Assembly: GCF_008041935.1 (NCBI RefSeq)
Contig: NZ_VKAC01000015.1
Span: forward strand, 1 to 64,000
Direction: 5' to 3'
Source of the DNA: Quadrisphaera setariae
Lineage (GTDB): Bacteria > Actinomycetota > Actinomycetes > Actinomycetales > Quadrisphaeraceae
Length of the DNA stretch: 64,000 bases
The stretch's first letter is position 1, and each line of letters begins with the position of its first letter. The notes under the pieces were generated by a model. The model searched no databases. It worked only from the letters and a program-made list of their open reading frames with translations, and was not told the DNA's origin. Both the position numbers and the translations under genes were made by a program. Below are positions 1 to 8,192 of the stretch, in pieces.

Positions 1-136
1 GCTCCAGGGCGGTGTTGGCGCCGGCGACGTAGGTGGCGTGGTGCTTGTCGTGGTGCAGCTGCATGATCGCGCCGCTGATGTGCGGCTCGAGGGCGCTGTA
101 GTCGTAGGGCAGGTCGGGCAGGGTGTACACCGCCAC
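1..136 (-). CDS. sodA: Superoxide dismutase (Fe/Mn type), N-terminal fragment
   Basis: Only the first 45 codons lie in the window; the gene continues past its left edge. The reading frame on the minus strand begins with GTG at 136 and gives [20 protein letters not shown], followed by a His-rich stretch ([11 protein letters not shown], residues 27-37). This is the hallmark N-terminus of Fe/Mn superoxide dismutases, and the His near residue 28 is a metal ligand in the family. A strong GAGGAGGAG ribosome-binding site lies just upstream of the start. The enzyme converts superoxide to O2 and H2O2 in the cytoplasm. The metal (Fe or Mn) cannot be told from this part. It is divergent from the ferritin-like gene at 446. 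Confidence 0.92.
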   Translation of the reverse strand, partial: MAVYTLPDLPYDYSALEPHISGAIMQLHHDKHHATYVAGANTALE

Positions 137-445
137 GGGATCTCCTCCTCGTGTCTCCTCGCCGCCCGCAGCGGGGACTGCCGGGCGGCCCGTTCAGTGC
201 GTCGCGCCCGTCCACGTGCAGCGGCGCGGGCGCGCCGACCCTCCGAGCATTCCGCGCCCCTCACCGCCGAGCAACAGCGGGGTGGCCACCGGCGACCGGG
301 TCCTGGTGCGCGCCCGGTCTGCCGGGGGTCTGCCGGAAGGGGGGCGGTTCGTCCGGTTCTGCTCCCATCCCGGCTCCCCGCTGCTCCGAACGGGTGGCGG
401 GTGGAGCCGACGGCGGCCCCGCCACCTCTCGAGAGGACTGACCGG
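137..445. other. Divergent intergenic region, sodA / ferritin-like gene
   Basis: About 309 bp separate the two divergent starts. It must carry both promoters and leaders, but I found no convincing -35/-10 pair, inverted repeat or small gene. The only clear sites are the two ribosome-binding sites: GAGGAGGAG before sodA and AGAGGA about 8 nt before the ATG at 446. Confidence 0.4.
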
Positions 446-1399
446 ATGTTCGGCAAGCAGCTCGTCACGGACATGATCTCCCGCAGCGCGGAGAGCGGCG
501 CCGACCGCCGCGCCTTCCTGCGCACCGCGGGGGTGGCGGGCCTGGGCGTCATCGGCGCCACCGCGGTGGCCGCTCCGGCCCAGGCCCACGAGAAGAAGGG
601 CGGCGGGGGCGGGGGAGGCGGCGGTGGCATCAGCGATGGCGCCATCCTCAACTTCGCCCTCAACCTCGAGTACCTCGAGGCGGAGTTCTACTCGCGCGCG
701 TTCTACGGCCGCGGCCTCGACGACGGCCTCACCACCGGCAGGCTGAACCGCGGAGACGTCAACGGCGGCCGCAAGGTGCAGTTCAAGAGCAAGCTGGTGC
801 GCGGCATCGCCGAGGAGATCGCCAACGACGAGATCGCCCACGTGAAGTTCCTGCGCGGGGCCCTCGGCGGCGCTGCCGTCGCCCGCCCGGCCATCGACTT
901 CACCGGCGCCTTCAACGCCGCGGCGAAGGCGGCGGGCCTCATCAAGGACGGGCAGACCTTCGACGCCTTCGCGGACGACACGAGCTTCCTGCTGGGCGCC
1001 TTCCTCTTCGAGGACGTCGGCGTCACCGCCTACAAGGGCGGTGCGCCGCTCATCAGCAGCAAGACCTACCTCGACGCCGCCGCGGGCATCCTCGCCGTGG
1101 AGGCATACCACGCGGGGGCGGTGCGGACCGTCATCTACACCGAGGGCCTGGCCGACGCCGCGAACAAGATCTCCGACGCCCGCGACTCCCTCGACGGGAA
1201 GAGCGACGACGACCAGGGCGTCTCGCAGGCGGGCGGCCGCATCAACGTCACCCCCGTCGACGGCAACGCCATCGCCTTCGGCCGCACCCCGCAGCAGGTG
1301 CACAACATCGCCTACCTCAACCCGGCGCAGGGCGTGCGCTCCGGCGGTTTCTTCCCCGCCGGCACGAACAACGAGGACTCCCGCCTCACGACCACCTGA
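446..1399 (+). CDS. Tat-exported ferritin-like domain protein (Ferritin_2 type)
   Basis: The product has 317 residues. The N-terminus carries a twin-arginine-type signal (DRRAFLRTAG followed by a hydrophobic Ala/Gly/Val segment ending APAQA, about residues 20-48). A pure glycine linker (about 53-62) follows, then a four-helix ferritin-like domain. Candidate metal ligands are visible: EYLEAEFY, the ExxH-like NDEIAHV and VEAYH. Such proteins resemble the desiccation-related Ferritin_2 family; a di-iron or structural role outside the membrane is inferred, since no activity can be read directly. The ATG at 446 is preferred because of AGAGGA upstream and because longer in-frame extensions read through untranslated sequence. 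Its neighbour sodA suggests oxidative or drying stress. Confidence 0.85.
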   Translation: MFGKQLVTDMISRSAESGADRRAFLRTAGVAGLGVIGATAVAAPAQAHEKKGGGGGGGGGGISDGAILNFALNLEYLEAEFYSRAFYGRGLDDGLTTGRLNRGDVNGGRKVQFKSKLVRGIAEEIANDEIAHVKFLRGALGGAAVARPAIDFTGAFNAAAKAAGLIKDGQTFDAFADDTSFLLGAFLFEDVGVTAYKGGAPLISSKTYLDAAAGILAVEAYHAGAVRTVIYTEGLADAANKISDARDSLDGKSDDDQGVSQAGGRINVTPVDGNAIAFGRTPQQVHNIAYLNPAQGVRSGGFFPAGTNNEDSRLTTT

Positions 1400-1415
1400 G
1401 CACCGGGGGCCCGCC

Positions 1416-1835
1416 TCAGCGCCCTCGGGCGGCCGCCAGCGCGCCACGCAGCAGCGACAGCGCCGCGTCGTCGTCGAGACCCGCGGCCACGGCCTCACGC
1501 GCCAGCGACGCCGCGGCGGCGCGAGCCGCGGCGTCACCGCGCTGCGCGGTGCGGTCGCGCACGACGGTGCCGGCGCGGCTCGCGGTGCTCACGACGTCGG
1601 AGGCCTCCAGCGCCCGGTAGGCGCGCGCCACGGTGCCGGCGGCCACGCCGAGCTCCTCGGCCAGCGCCCGGACCGTGGGGAGCCGGTCACCGGGGACCAG
1701 CCGCCCGTCGTCGACCGCGGCGACCACCTGGTCGTGCACCTGCTGCCACGGCGCCGGGGCCCCGGCGCCGCGGTCGAGGCGCACCCCGAGGCCCGCGCCG
1801 CCGGCGCTCCCGCCGCCCCCGTGACCGGCTGCCAC
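1416..1835 (-). CDS. GntR-family transcriptional regulator, short YtrA-like form
   Basis: At 139 residues this is a minimal GntR protein. The winged helix-turn-helix is clear (VHDQVVAAVDDGRLVPGDRL, then LPTVRALAEELGVAAGTVAR, residues about 33-72), but there is no FCD or UTRA ligand domain; the C-terminus is a short helical region that probably dimerises, as in the YtrA subgroup. The GTG start at 1835 is 1 bp after the stop of the MBL gene, so it is the third gene of the mscR operon and translationally coupled. A role in controlling this aldehyde/NO detoxification operon is inferred from position only. Its stop faces that of the ferritin-like gene, 16 bp away. Confidence 0.85.
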   Translation of the reverse strand: MAAGHGGGGSAGGAGLGVRLDRGAGAPAPWQQVHDQVVAAVDDGRLVPGDRLPTVRALAEELGVAAGTVARAYRALEASDVVSTASRAGTVVRDRTAQRGDAAARAAAASLAREAVAAGLDDDAALSLLRGALAAARGR

Positions 1836-1836
1836 G

Positions 1837-2493
1837 TCAGTGGCCCCTGTCGATCCACTCCTGCAGGTGCGGGGCCTCGTCGCCGACCGTGGTCGTCCCG
1901 CCGTGGCCCGGCACGACGGTGGTGCCGGGCGGCAGCGCGAGGACCCGCTCCCGGATGGACGTGATGATCGTGGGGAAGTCGCTGAAGGAGCGCCCCGTGG
2001 CGCCCGGACCGCCGGCGAAGAGCGTGTCGCCGGTCAGCACCGTCTCCAGCGCGGGCACGTAGAGGCATACCGAGCCGGGGGAGTGCCCCGGGGTGTGCAG
2101 CACGTGGACCTCCGTGCCGGCCACGGTGAGCACCTGGCCGTCCTCGAGGAGCTCGGTGGGGGCCGCCGCCGGGTGGGTCAGGGTCCACAGGCCGAGGTCG
2201 TCGCGGTGCAGCAGCACGGGGGCGGCGAAGCGCTCCCCGGCGGCCGGCGCCAGGCGCACGTGGTCGTCGTGGGCGTGGGTGCAGACCACGGCCACCACGC
2301 GCCGGTCGCCCACGACCTCGGCGATCGCGCCGAGGTCGTGCGGGGCGTCGACGACGAGGCACTCGGCGTCGTCCCCGAGCACGAGCACGTTGTTCTCGAC
2401 GTCGAAGGTCTGCCCGTCCAGGCTGAAGGTGCCCTCGGAGGTGCTCCGGTCGAGGCGCAGCCCGCCCTTCCGCGAGGTCCCGGGGGCGCTCAC
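1837..2493 (-). CDS. MBL-fold hydrolase, mscR partner
   Basis: A 218-residue metallo-beta-lactamase fold protein. The metal-binding motif THAHDDH is present (about residues 72-78), with downstream His at HTPGHSPGS and Asp at LTGDTLF, and the final PGHG. The GTG start overlaps the mscR stop by 4 bp, so the two are co-translated. In mycobacteria an MBL-fold gene also follows mscR, and it is a natural candidate for the hydrolase that releases formate from S-formylmycothiol. That specific reaction is inference; the glyoxalase-II-like fold is seen directly. Confidence 0.88.
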   Translation of the reverse strand: MSAPGTSRKGGLRLDRSTSEGTFSLDGQTFDVENNVLVLGDDAECLVVDAPHDLGAIAEVVGDRRVVAVVCTHAHDDHVRLAPAAGERFAAPVLLHRDDLGLWTLTHPAAAPTELLEDGQVLTVAGTEVHVLHTPGHSPGSVCLYVPALETVLTGDTLFAGGPGATGRSFSDFPTIITSIRERVLALPPGTTVVPGHGGTTTVGDEAPHLQEWIDRGH

Positions 2494-3575
2494 AGCACCA
2501 CCACCGACCGCAGCACGTCGCCGCGGCCCATGGCGGCGAACGCGGCCTCGACGTCTCCCAGGCCCACGGTCTCGGTGACGAAGTCCTGCAGGGGGAACCT
2601 GCCCTGCAGCGCCAGGGCGGCGAGCATCGGGAAGTCGCGCTCGGGCAGGCAGTCGCCGTACCAGCTGGACTTCAGGGCGCCACCGCGGCCGAAGACGTCG
2701 AGCAGGGGCAGCTCGAGCGTCATCTGCGGCGTCGGCACGCCCACGAGGACGACGGTGCCGGCGAGGTCGCGGGCGTAGAACGCCTGCTGGTAGGTCTCGG
2801 GGCGGCCCACGGCCTCGACGACGACGTCGGCGCCGTTCCCGCCGGTGAGCGCCCGGACGCCCTCGACGGCGTCGGTCTGGCGGCTGTTGATCGTGTGGGT
2901 GGCGCCGAACCTCTTGGCGACCTCGAGCTTGCGGTCGTCGACGTCGACGGCGATGACCGTGGTGGCGCCGGCGAGCACCGCTCCGGCGATGGCGGCGTCG
3001 CCGACGCCGCCGCAGCCGATGACGGCCACGGAGTCACCGCGGGTGACCGCTCCGGTGTTCACGGCGGCGCCGAAGCCCGCCATGATCCCGCAGCCGAGCA
3101 GGCCCGCCGCGGACGCCGGGAGGGCCGGGTCGACCTTGGTGCACTGGCCGGCGTGCACGAGCGTCTTCTCGGCGAAGGCGCCGATGCCGAGCGCGGGGGA
3201 CAGGGGCGTCCCGTCGGCCAGGGTCATCTTCTGCTCGGCGTTGTGGGTGGCGAAGCAGTACCAGGGCCGCCCGCGGCGGCAGGCGCGGCAGCTGCCGCAG
3301 ACCGCGCGCCAGTTGAGGACCACGTAGTCGCCCACGGCGACGTCGGTGACGGCCTCGCCGACCGCGGACACCACGCCGGCCGCCTCGTGGCCGAGCAGGA
3401 AGGGGTAGTCGTCGGAGATGCCGCCCTCGCGGTAGTGCAGGTCCGTGTGGCAGACCCCGCACGCCTGGACGTCGACCACGGCCTCGAAGGGGCCCGGGTC
3501 GGGGACGACGACGTCGACGAGCTCCACGGGAGCTCCCTTGCTGAGGGCGACGACGCCCTTCACGGTGTGCGGCAT
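2490..3575 (-). CDS. mscR: S-(hydroxymethyl)mycothiol dehydrogenase / nitrosomycothiol reductase
   Basis: A 361-residue zinc-dependent medium-chain dehydrogenase. Catalytic zinc ligands are visible as Cys39 (ACGVCHTD) and His63-Glu64 (LLGHEAAG); the structural zinc site is Cys93, Cys96, Cys99, Cys107. The NAD-binding glycine motif is GCGGVG. Length, the class III-like pattern and the MBL neighbour fit mycothiol-dependent formaldehyde dehydrogenase, which oxidises the formaldehyde-mycothiol adduct with NAD and also reduces S-nitrosomycothiol. It is the first gene of a three-gene operon. The ATG at 3575 lies 6 nt after a TAGCGT hexamer, so the mRNA is probably leaderless. Confidence 0.92.
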   Translation of the reverse strand: MPHTVKGVVALSKGAPVELVDVVVPDPGPFEAVVDVQACGVCHTDLHYREGGISDDYPFLLGHEAAGVVSAVGEAVTDVAVGDYVVLNWRAVCGSCRACRRGRPWYCFATHNAEQKMTLADGTPLSPALGIGAFAEKTLVHAGQCTKVDPALPASAAGLLGCGIMAGFGAAVNTGAVTRGDSVAVIGCGGVGDAAIAGAVLAGATTVIAVDVDDRKLEVAKRFGATHTINSRQTDAVEGVRALTGGNGADVVVEAVGRPETYQQAFYARDLAGTVVLVGVPTPQMTLELPLLDVFGRGGALKSSWYGDCLPERDFPMLAALALQGRFPLQDFVTETVGLGDVEAAFAAMGRGDVLRSVVVL

Positions 3576-3581
3576 GGTCCG

Positions 3582-3587
3582 ACGCTA
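3582..3587 (-). promoter_or_regulatory. -10 element of mscR (leaderless)
   Basis: TAGCGT read on the minus strand, with 6 nt to the ATG at 3575, which places the transcript start at the A of the start codon. No clear -35 is visible. Confidence 0.55.
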
Positions 3588-3698
3588 GCGACCGGCCCCG
3601 ACCCGCACCACCACCGGGAGCGCAGCTGTGGACCACTGATGGATCAGTCATCCGGTCAGTGCGGTCCGGCGCTGGACGGGGCCGCCCGTCTGCGCCGA

Positions 3699-3704
3699 TA
3701 GCCT
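3699..3704 (+). promoter_or_regulatory. -10 element of cysS
   Basis: TAGCCT with 6 nt to the GTG at 3711. The intervening GGAGGG could act as a ribosome-binding site if transcription starts further upstream, so leaderless expression is likely but not certain. Confidence 0.5.
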
Positions 3705-3710
3705 GGAGGG

Positions 3711-5138
3711 GTGCCACTCCGCCTGTACGACACCGAGGCCGCCGCCGTGCGCGACTTCGCGCCCCTCGTCCCCGGAGCCGCGTCGATCTACCTGTGCGGC
3801 GCCACCGTGCAGGCACCGCCGCACATCGGGCACCTGCGCTCGGGCGTCGCCTTCGACGTGCTCGCCCGCTGGCTCGAGGTCGGCCACGGCCTCGACGTCA
3901 CCTTCGTGCGCAACGTCACCGACATCGACGACAAGATCCTCGCCAAGGCCGCCGAGGCGGGCCGCCCCTGGTGGGGGTGGGCCTACACGCACGAGCAGGC
4001 CTTCACCGCCGCCTACGACGCCGTGGGCGTGCGCCGCCCCACCTACGAGCCCCGCGCCACCGGTCACGTGCCCGAGATGGTCGAGCTCATGGAGCTGCTG
4101 GTCGAGCGCGGGCACGCCTACCCCGCCGCCGACGGGTCCGGCGACGTCTACTTCGACGTCCGCTCGTTCGCCCAGTACGGGGCGCTGACGCACGTCTCCC
4201 TCGACGACGTCGCCCCCGCCGAGGACGCCGACCCGCGCGGCAAGCGCGACCCCCGCGACTTCGCCCTGTGGAAGGGCTCCAAGCCCTCCGAGCCGGCCAC
4301 CGCCTCCTGGCCCACGCCCTTCGGCCGCGGGCGCCCCGGCTGGCACCTGGAGTGCTCGGCCATGGCGCGGCGCTACCTCGGCGACGCGTTCGACATCCAC
4401 GCCGGCGGCCTCGACCTCCGCTTCCCCCACCACGAGAACGAGCAGGCGCAGAGCCGCGCCGCCGGCCTCGGCTTCGCGTCGTACTGGCTGCACAACGGCT
4501 GGGTGACGCAGAGCGGCGAGAAGATGAGCAAGTCGCTCGGCAACTCCCTGCTGGTCACCGAGGTGCTCCGCGACACCACGCCGCTGGCGCTGCGCTACTA
4601 CCTCGGCTCGGCGCACTACCGCTCCAACCTCGAGCACTCGGCCACCTCCCTCGCCGAGGCCGAGTCCGCGATCGGGCGCGTGGAGACGTTCCTGCGCCGC
4701 GTGCAGCCGGTGCTGGCCTCGCGGGTCGGTGCCGCCGCGCCCGCGCCGCGCATCCCCCCGGCGTTCGCCGCCGCCATGGACGACGACCTCAACGTGCCGG
4801 GCGCCCTCGCCGTCCTCCACGACACCGTCCGCGCGGGCAACGCGGCGCTGGACGGCGGCCACGAGCAGTTCGCGGTGGCCGCCGCCAACGACGTCAACGC
4901 CATCGTGCGCACGCTCGGCATCGACCCCCTCGACCCCCGCTGGACCGGTGCGGGCGGCGCGGCGGCCACCGCCCAGGCCTCCGCGCTGGACGTGCTGGTC
5001 GAGGCCCAGCTGGAGGCCCGGGCCCGCGCCCGGGCCGAGAAGGACTTCGCCGCGGCCGACGCCATCCGCGACCTCCTCGGCCGCGCCGGCGTGGTGGTGC
5101 AGGACTCGCCCGGCGGCGCCCGCTGGTCGCTCGGCTGA
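3711..5138 (+). CDS. cysS: Cysteinyl-tRNA synthetase
   Basis: A 475-residue class I aminoacyl-tRNA synthetase that charges tRNA-Cys. The zinc-ligand Cys29 (YLCGATV), the HIGH-type motif PHIGH (37-41), the WHLECSAM and [16 protein letters not shown] segments that form the zinc and cysteine site, and KMSKS (about 271-275) are all intact. The paralogue MshC of mycothiol synthesis is shorter and has a different first motif, so CysS is the better call. The C-terminal half holds the helical anticodon-binding region ([14 protein letters not shown]). It is followed by rlmB, the usual actinobacterial order. The start is GTG at 3711. Confidence 0.96.
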   Translation: MPLRLYDTEAAAVRDFAPLVPGAASIYLCGATVQAPPHIGHLRSGVAFDVLARWLEVGHGLDVTFVRNVTDIDDKILAKAAEAGRPWWGWAYTHEQAFTAAYDAVGVRRPTYEPRATGHVPEMVELMELLVERGHAYPAADGSGDVYFDVRSFAQYGALTHVSLDDVAPAEDADPRGKRDPRDFALWKGSKPSEPATASWPTPFGRGRPGWHLECSAMARRYLGDAFDIHAGGLDLRFPHHENEQAQSRAAGLGFASYWLHNGWVTQSGEKMSKSLGNSLLVTEVLRDTTPLALRYYLGSAHYRSNLEHSATSLAEAESAIGRVETFLRRVQPVLASRVGAAAPAPRIPPAFAAAMDDDLNVPGALAVLHDTVRAGNAALDGGHEQFAVAAANDVNAIVRTLGIDPLDPRWTGAGGAAATAQASALDVLVEAQLEARARARAEKDFAAADAIRDLLGRAGVVVQDSPGGARWSLG

Positions 5139-5206
5139 CGCAGCTCCCACCGCCCGAACCGCCCGACAGCACCACCGACCCGCGCTGGACCAGCAGCACC
5201 CACCAG

Positions 5207-5239
5207 CACCCAGCAGACCCGAACACCCAGCAGACCCGA
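5207..5239 (+). repeat. 16-bp direct repeat in the rlmB leader
   Basis: CACCCAGCAGACCCGA occurs at 5207-5222 and again at 5224-5239, one base apart. The surrounding 5165-5250 stretch is C/A-rich and nearly free of stable secondary structure, ending in the AGGAG site of rlmB. Confidence 0.8.
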
Positions 5240-5250
5240 CAGGAGCACCC

Positions 5251-6309
5251 ATGGCCGGCAACTCGTCCCGGCGCGGCGCCGTGCGCAAGGCCGGCTCCAA
5301 GAAGACGCCCACCACGGGGACCGGCGGCAAGAACCGCCGCGGCCTCGAGGGCCGCGGTCCCACGCCGCCCGCCGAGGAGCGCACCGGCCACCCGGCCGCA
5401 CGGCGTGCGGCCTCCGCCGCACGCCGCTCCGCCGAGGGCGCCCCTGCGGCAGCGGGCGGTGCCTCGCGCTCGACCAGGGGCAGCGACGACGGGCTCCGCG
5501 CCCAGCGCCCCACCGGCCGCACCACCACCAGCCGGGCCGGCAACGAGGCGGTCGCGGGCCGCAACCCCGTCGTCGAGGCGCTGCGCACCCACGTGCCCGC
5601 CACCGCGCTGCACGTGGCCACCCGCATCGAGACCGACGACCGGGTGCGCGAGGCGCTGCGGCTCGCGGCCGACCGCGGCCTCCCGGTGCTGGAGGTCGCC
5701 CGCCCGGAGCTCGACCGGATGTCCGGCGGGGCGGTGCACCAGGGCCTGGTGCTCACGGTGCCGCCCTACCAGTACGCCTCCCTCGCCGACGTCCTCGAGG
5801 CCGACACCACCGCTGGCCGCGCGCCGCTCGTCGTCGCCCTCGACGGCGTGACCGACCCCCGCAACCTGGGCGCTGTGGTCCGCACGGCCGCCGCCTTCGG
5901 CGCCTCCTGCGTCCTCGTGCCCGAGCGCCGCTCCGCCGGCATGACGGCGAGCGCGTGGAAGACCTCCGCGGGCGCCGCCGCGCGCCTGCCGGTGGCCCGA
6001 GAGACCAACCTCACCCGCGCCCTGGAGGCCGCCAAGGCCGCCGGCTGCTTCGTCATCGGGCTCGACGCCGACGCGGACGCCCCGATCGGCTCCGCCGACG
6101 TCGCCCGCATCGCCGAGGGGCCGGTCGCCGTGGTGGTCGGCTCGGAGGGCCGCGGGCTCTCCCGGCTGGTGCGCGAGACCTGCGACCTGGTCGCCTCGAT
6201 CCCCATGGCGGGGCAGGTGGAGTCCCTCAACGCGGGTGTCGCCTGCAGCATCGCGCTGTACGAGGTCGCCCGGGCCCGCGAGGCCGCGGGAGCCAGCGCC
6301 CGCCTCTGA
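5251..6309 (+). CDS. rlmB: 23S rRNA (guanosine-2'-O-)-methyltransferase, TrmH/SPOUT family
   Basis: A 352-residue protein with a long basic, low-complexity N-terminal extension (about residues 1-95, rich in Arg, Ala, Ser and Gly), then the substrate-binding domain ([20 protein letters not shown]) and the trefoil-knot SPOUT domain. The three family motifs are present: [27 protein letters not shown] and [20 protein letters not shown]. It methylates a 23S rRNA guanosine using S-adenosylmethionine; the exact nucleotide (G2251 in E. coli) is transferred from the family. The ATG at 5251 has AGGAG 6 nt upstream. It sits 112 bp after cysS, across the direct-repeat leader. Confidence 0.92.
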   Translation: MAGNSSRRGAVRKAGSKKTPTTGTGGKNRRGLEGRGPTPPAEERTGHPAARRAASAARRSAEGAPAAAGGASRSTRGSDDGLRAQRPTGRTTTSRAGNEAVAGRNPVVEALRTHVPATALHVATRIETDDRVREALRLAADRGLPVLEVARPELDRMSGGAVHQGLVLTVPPYQYASLADVLEADTTAGRAPLVVALDGVTDPRNLGAVVRTAAAFGASCVLVPERRSAGMTASAWKTSAGAAARLPVARETNLTRALEAAKAAGCFVIGLDADADAPIGSADVARIAEGPVAVVVGSEGRGLSRLVRETCDLVASIPMAGQVESLNAGVACSIALYEVARAREAAGASARL

Positions 6310-6379
6310 GCGCCGGGCCCGGTCAGAGAGCGGCGGCACAGCCCTCAAGGCCGGGACGACTGGGTCCGATGCCCCAGGC

Positions 6380-8179
6380 ATGGTTCGAGCGGGTGGCAGT
6401 GCGGCCGCGAGCGCGAGGCGCCTCCTCAGGGGCGCAGCCGCCCTGCGCCCCGGGGTCACGCGCGAGACGCTGAGGGCCACCACCTGCGTCAGCTACGCCA
6501 GCGCGGCCGTGCTCGTGCTCCTGGGACTCGCGGTGGAGCCCTCCTCGAGCTGGCGGAGCGACCCGCAAGGCGTCCTGGCGCTGGGTGCGCTCGCCGTGGC
6601 GCTCGCCGTGGCGCTGCTGGGGCGCCGGATGCCCCCGTGGAGCTACAACGCCACCATGGTCGCCGGGACGGCAGCGATCGCCGCGGGAGTGGCCCTCAGC
6701 GCAGGCACGGGGCGGGCGCCCTCCTTGGCGTGGCTCTTCGCCATCGCCGTGGTGGAGGCCGTCTACTTCTTCCCGCTGCCGGTGGCGTGCCTGCACGTCG
6801 CCCTGGTGCTGTCCGCGCTGGTGGCCTCAGCGGCCGGGGCGGTCGGCGTGGGCTTCGCGGACCTGGTGCTGGTCGGCGGGTCGCTCCTCGTCGTGGCGGT
6901 CCTGGTGCACCTGGTGACCGCTGCCAGCGCCGCCGCTGGCGTGGACCTGCTCACCGGGCTCCTCGACCGCGCCGGCACCACGCGGCGGATGGCGCGGGCC
7001 GTCGCGCTGGAGTCCGCGCGCCTCGACGGCCTCGTGCTGGCGCTGGTGGGGCTGGACGGCTTCGCGAGGGTCAACGAGGTCCGCGGTCACGCCGAGGGCG
7101 ATGCCCTGCTGCGGGCCACCGCCCAGCGCTGGCGTGCCCGGCTGCCCGAAGACGTCCTGCTCGGCAGGTGGAGCGGTGACCAGTTCGCGGTGCTCGTGCG
7201 GGGCTGCACCGACCAGGCGTGGGACCTCGTGCAGGAGCTCCGGTGCGACCTGCCCGGGGGCCTGCGGTGCAGCGCCGGCGTCGCCGTCCTCGAGCTGGGG
7301 GACGAGCTGGAGGACCTCGTCGACCACGCCGAGGGCGCCCTGGCCGCGGCCAAGCGGGACGGCGGTGGAGAGGTGCGCCTGTGGGCCCTGGGCACCCCGA
7401 CCACCAGGGGCCTGCTGCAGGCGCTGGAGCGCGGTGACGTGCACGTCCACTACCAGCCGGTGGTCGACCTGCGCACCGGGACGACGACTGGCGCCGAGGC
7501 CCTCGTCCGCTGGACCCGCGAGGACGGCTCGACCGTCATGCCCGGCGACTTCCTGCCCCAGGCCGAGGCCAGCGGCGCCGTCGTGCAGCTCGGGCGCCAC
7601 GTGGTCGAGCGCGCGTGCGCCGACGCCGCCTCGTGGCCGGTGCTGCCGGGGAGAGCCGCGCTGACCGTCGCGGTCAACGCCTCCGGACCCGAGCTGGCCG
7701 AGGCGGACTACGCGACCTGGGTGGTGGCCGCGCTGCACCGCGCCGGTCTGCCGGGTGAGCGCCTCGTCGTCGAGGTGGTCGAGGGCGTGCTGGACGAGAG
7801 GTCCCCCGTGGTCGCCGGGAACCTGCACGCGCTGCGCGCTGCTGGCGTCCGCATCGCCGTGGACGACTTCGGCACCGGCTGGTCGAGCATGGCTCGCCTG
7901 GGGCAGCTGCCGCTGGACCTGCTCAAGGTGGACCGCAGCTTCGTCGCCGCGGTCGAGCCCGGGCGCGAGGCCCCCGTATGCGCGGGCGTCATCGCCCTCG
8001 CGCACGCCCTGGACCTCACGATCGTCGCCGAGGGCGTCGAGACCGCGCACCAGGCCGCCTGGCTCGCCGCCCAGGGCTGCGAGGAGGGGCAGGGCTGGTG
8101 GTGGGCCCCGGCCCTGCCCACCGGCGCGTTCGTCGCCAGGCTCGAGCAGGAGGCCACCGGTGCCAGGGCTGACGCGTGA
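6380..8179 (+). CDS. Membrane GGDEF-EAL protein, probable c-di-GMP phosphodiesterase
   Basis: A 599-residue protein with about six N-terminal membrane helices (residues about 35-185), a degenerate GGDEF domain and a C-terminal EAL domain. The GGDEF signature is replaced by SGDQF (265-269), so cyclase activity is unlikely. The EAL domain looks intact: EAL at 373-375, the DDFGTGWSSMARL loop, LLKVDRSFV, and EGVET. It should hydrolyse c-di-GMP to pGpG at the cytoplasmic face. The start is uncertain: ATG 6380 is chosen because it directly precedes the basic lead-in to the first helix, although the ribosome-binding site is poor. It is followed after 10 bp by a related GGDEF gene. Confidence 0.88.
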   Translation: MVRAGGSAAASARRLLRGAAALRPGVTRETLRATTCVSYASAAVLVLLGLAVEPSSSWRSDPQGVLALGALAVALAVALLGRRMPPWSYNATMVAGTAAIAAGVALSAGTGRAPSLAWLFAIAVVEAVYFFPLPVACLHVALVLSALVASAAGAVGVGFADLVLVGGSLLVVAVLVHLVTAASAAAGVDLLTGLLDRAGTTRRMARAVALESARLDGLVLALVGLDGFARVNEVRGHAEGDALLRATAQRWRARLPEDVLLGRWSGDQFAVLVRGCTDQAWDLVQELRCDLPGGLRCSAGVAVLELGDELEDLVDHAEGALAAAKRDGGGEVRLWALGTPTTRGLLQALERGDVHVHYQPVVDLRTGTTTGAEALVRWTREDGSTVMPGDFLPQAEASGAVVQLGRHVVERACADAASWPVLPGRAALTVAVNASGPELAEADYATWVVAALHRAGLPGERLVVEVVEGVLDERSPVVAGNLHALRAAGVRIAVDDFGTGWSSMARLGQLPLDLLKVDRSFVAAVEPGREAPVCAGVIALAHALDLTIVAEGVETAHQAAWLAAQGCEEGQGWWWAPALPTGAFVARLEQEATGARADA

Positions 8180-8192
8180 GGGCTGACGCGTG
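8165..8192 (+). repeat. 14-bp perfect tandem repeat joining two c-di-GMP genes
   Basis: AGGGCTGACGCGTG occurs twice in a row (8165-8178 and 8179-8192). The first copy supplies the TGA stop of the EAL gene (8177-8179) and the second supplies the GTG start of the GGDEF gene (8190-8192). Confidence 0.9.

Noticed and set aside
3711-5138. MshC (mycothiol ligase) instead of CysS
   Set aside because: The protein has the longer CysRS layout with a C-terminal anticodon-binding region and lies next to rlmB; MshC is shorter and has a different first motif.
3648-5756. A 702-codon open frame on the minus strand opposite cysS/rlmB
   Set aside because: High GC keeps antisense frames open; cysS and rlmB on the plus strand have complete family motifs, and the antisense translation shows only low-complexity sequence.
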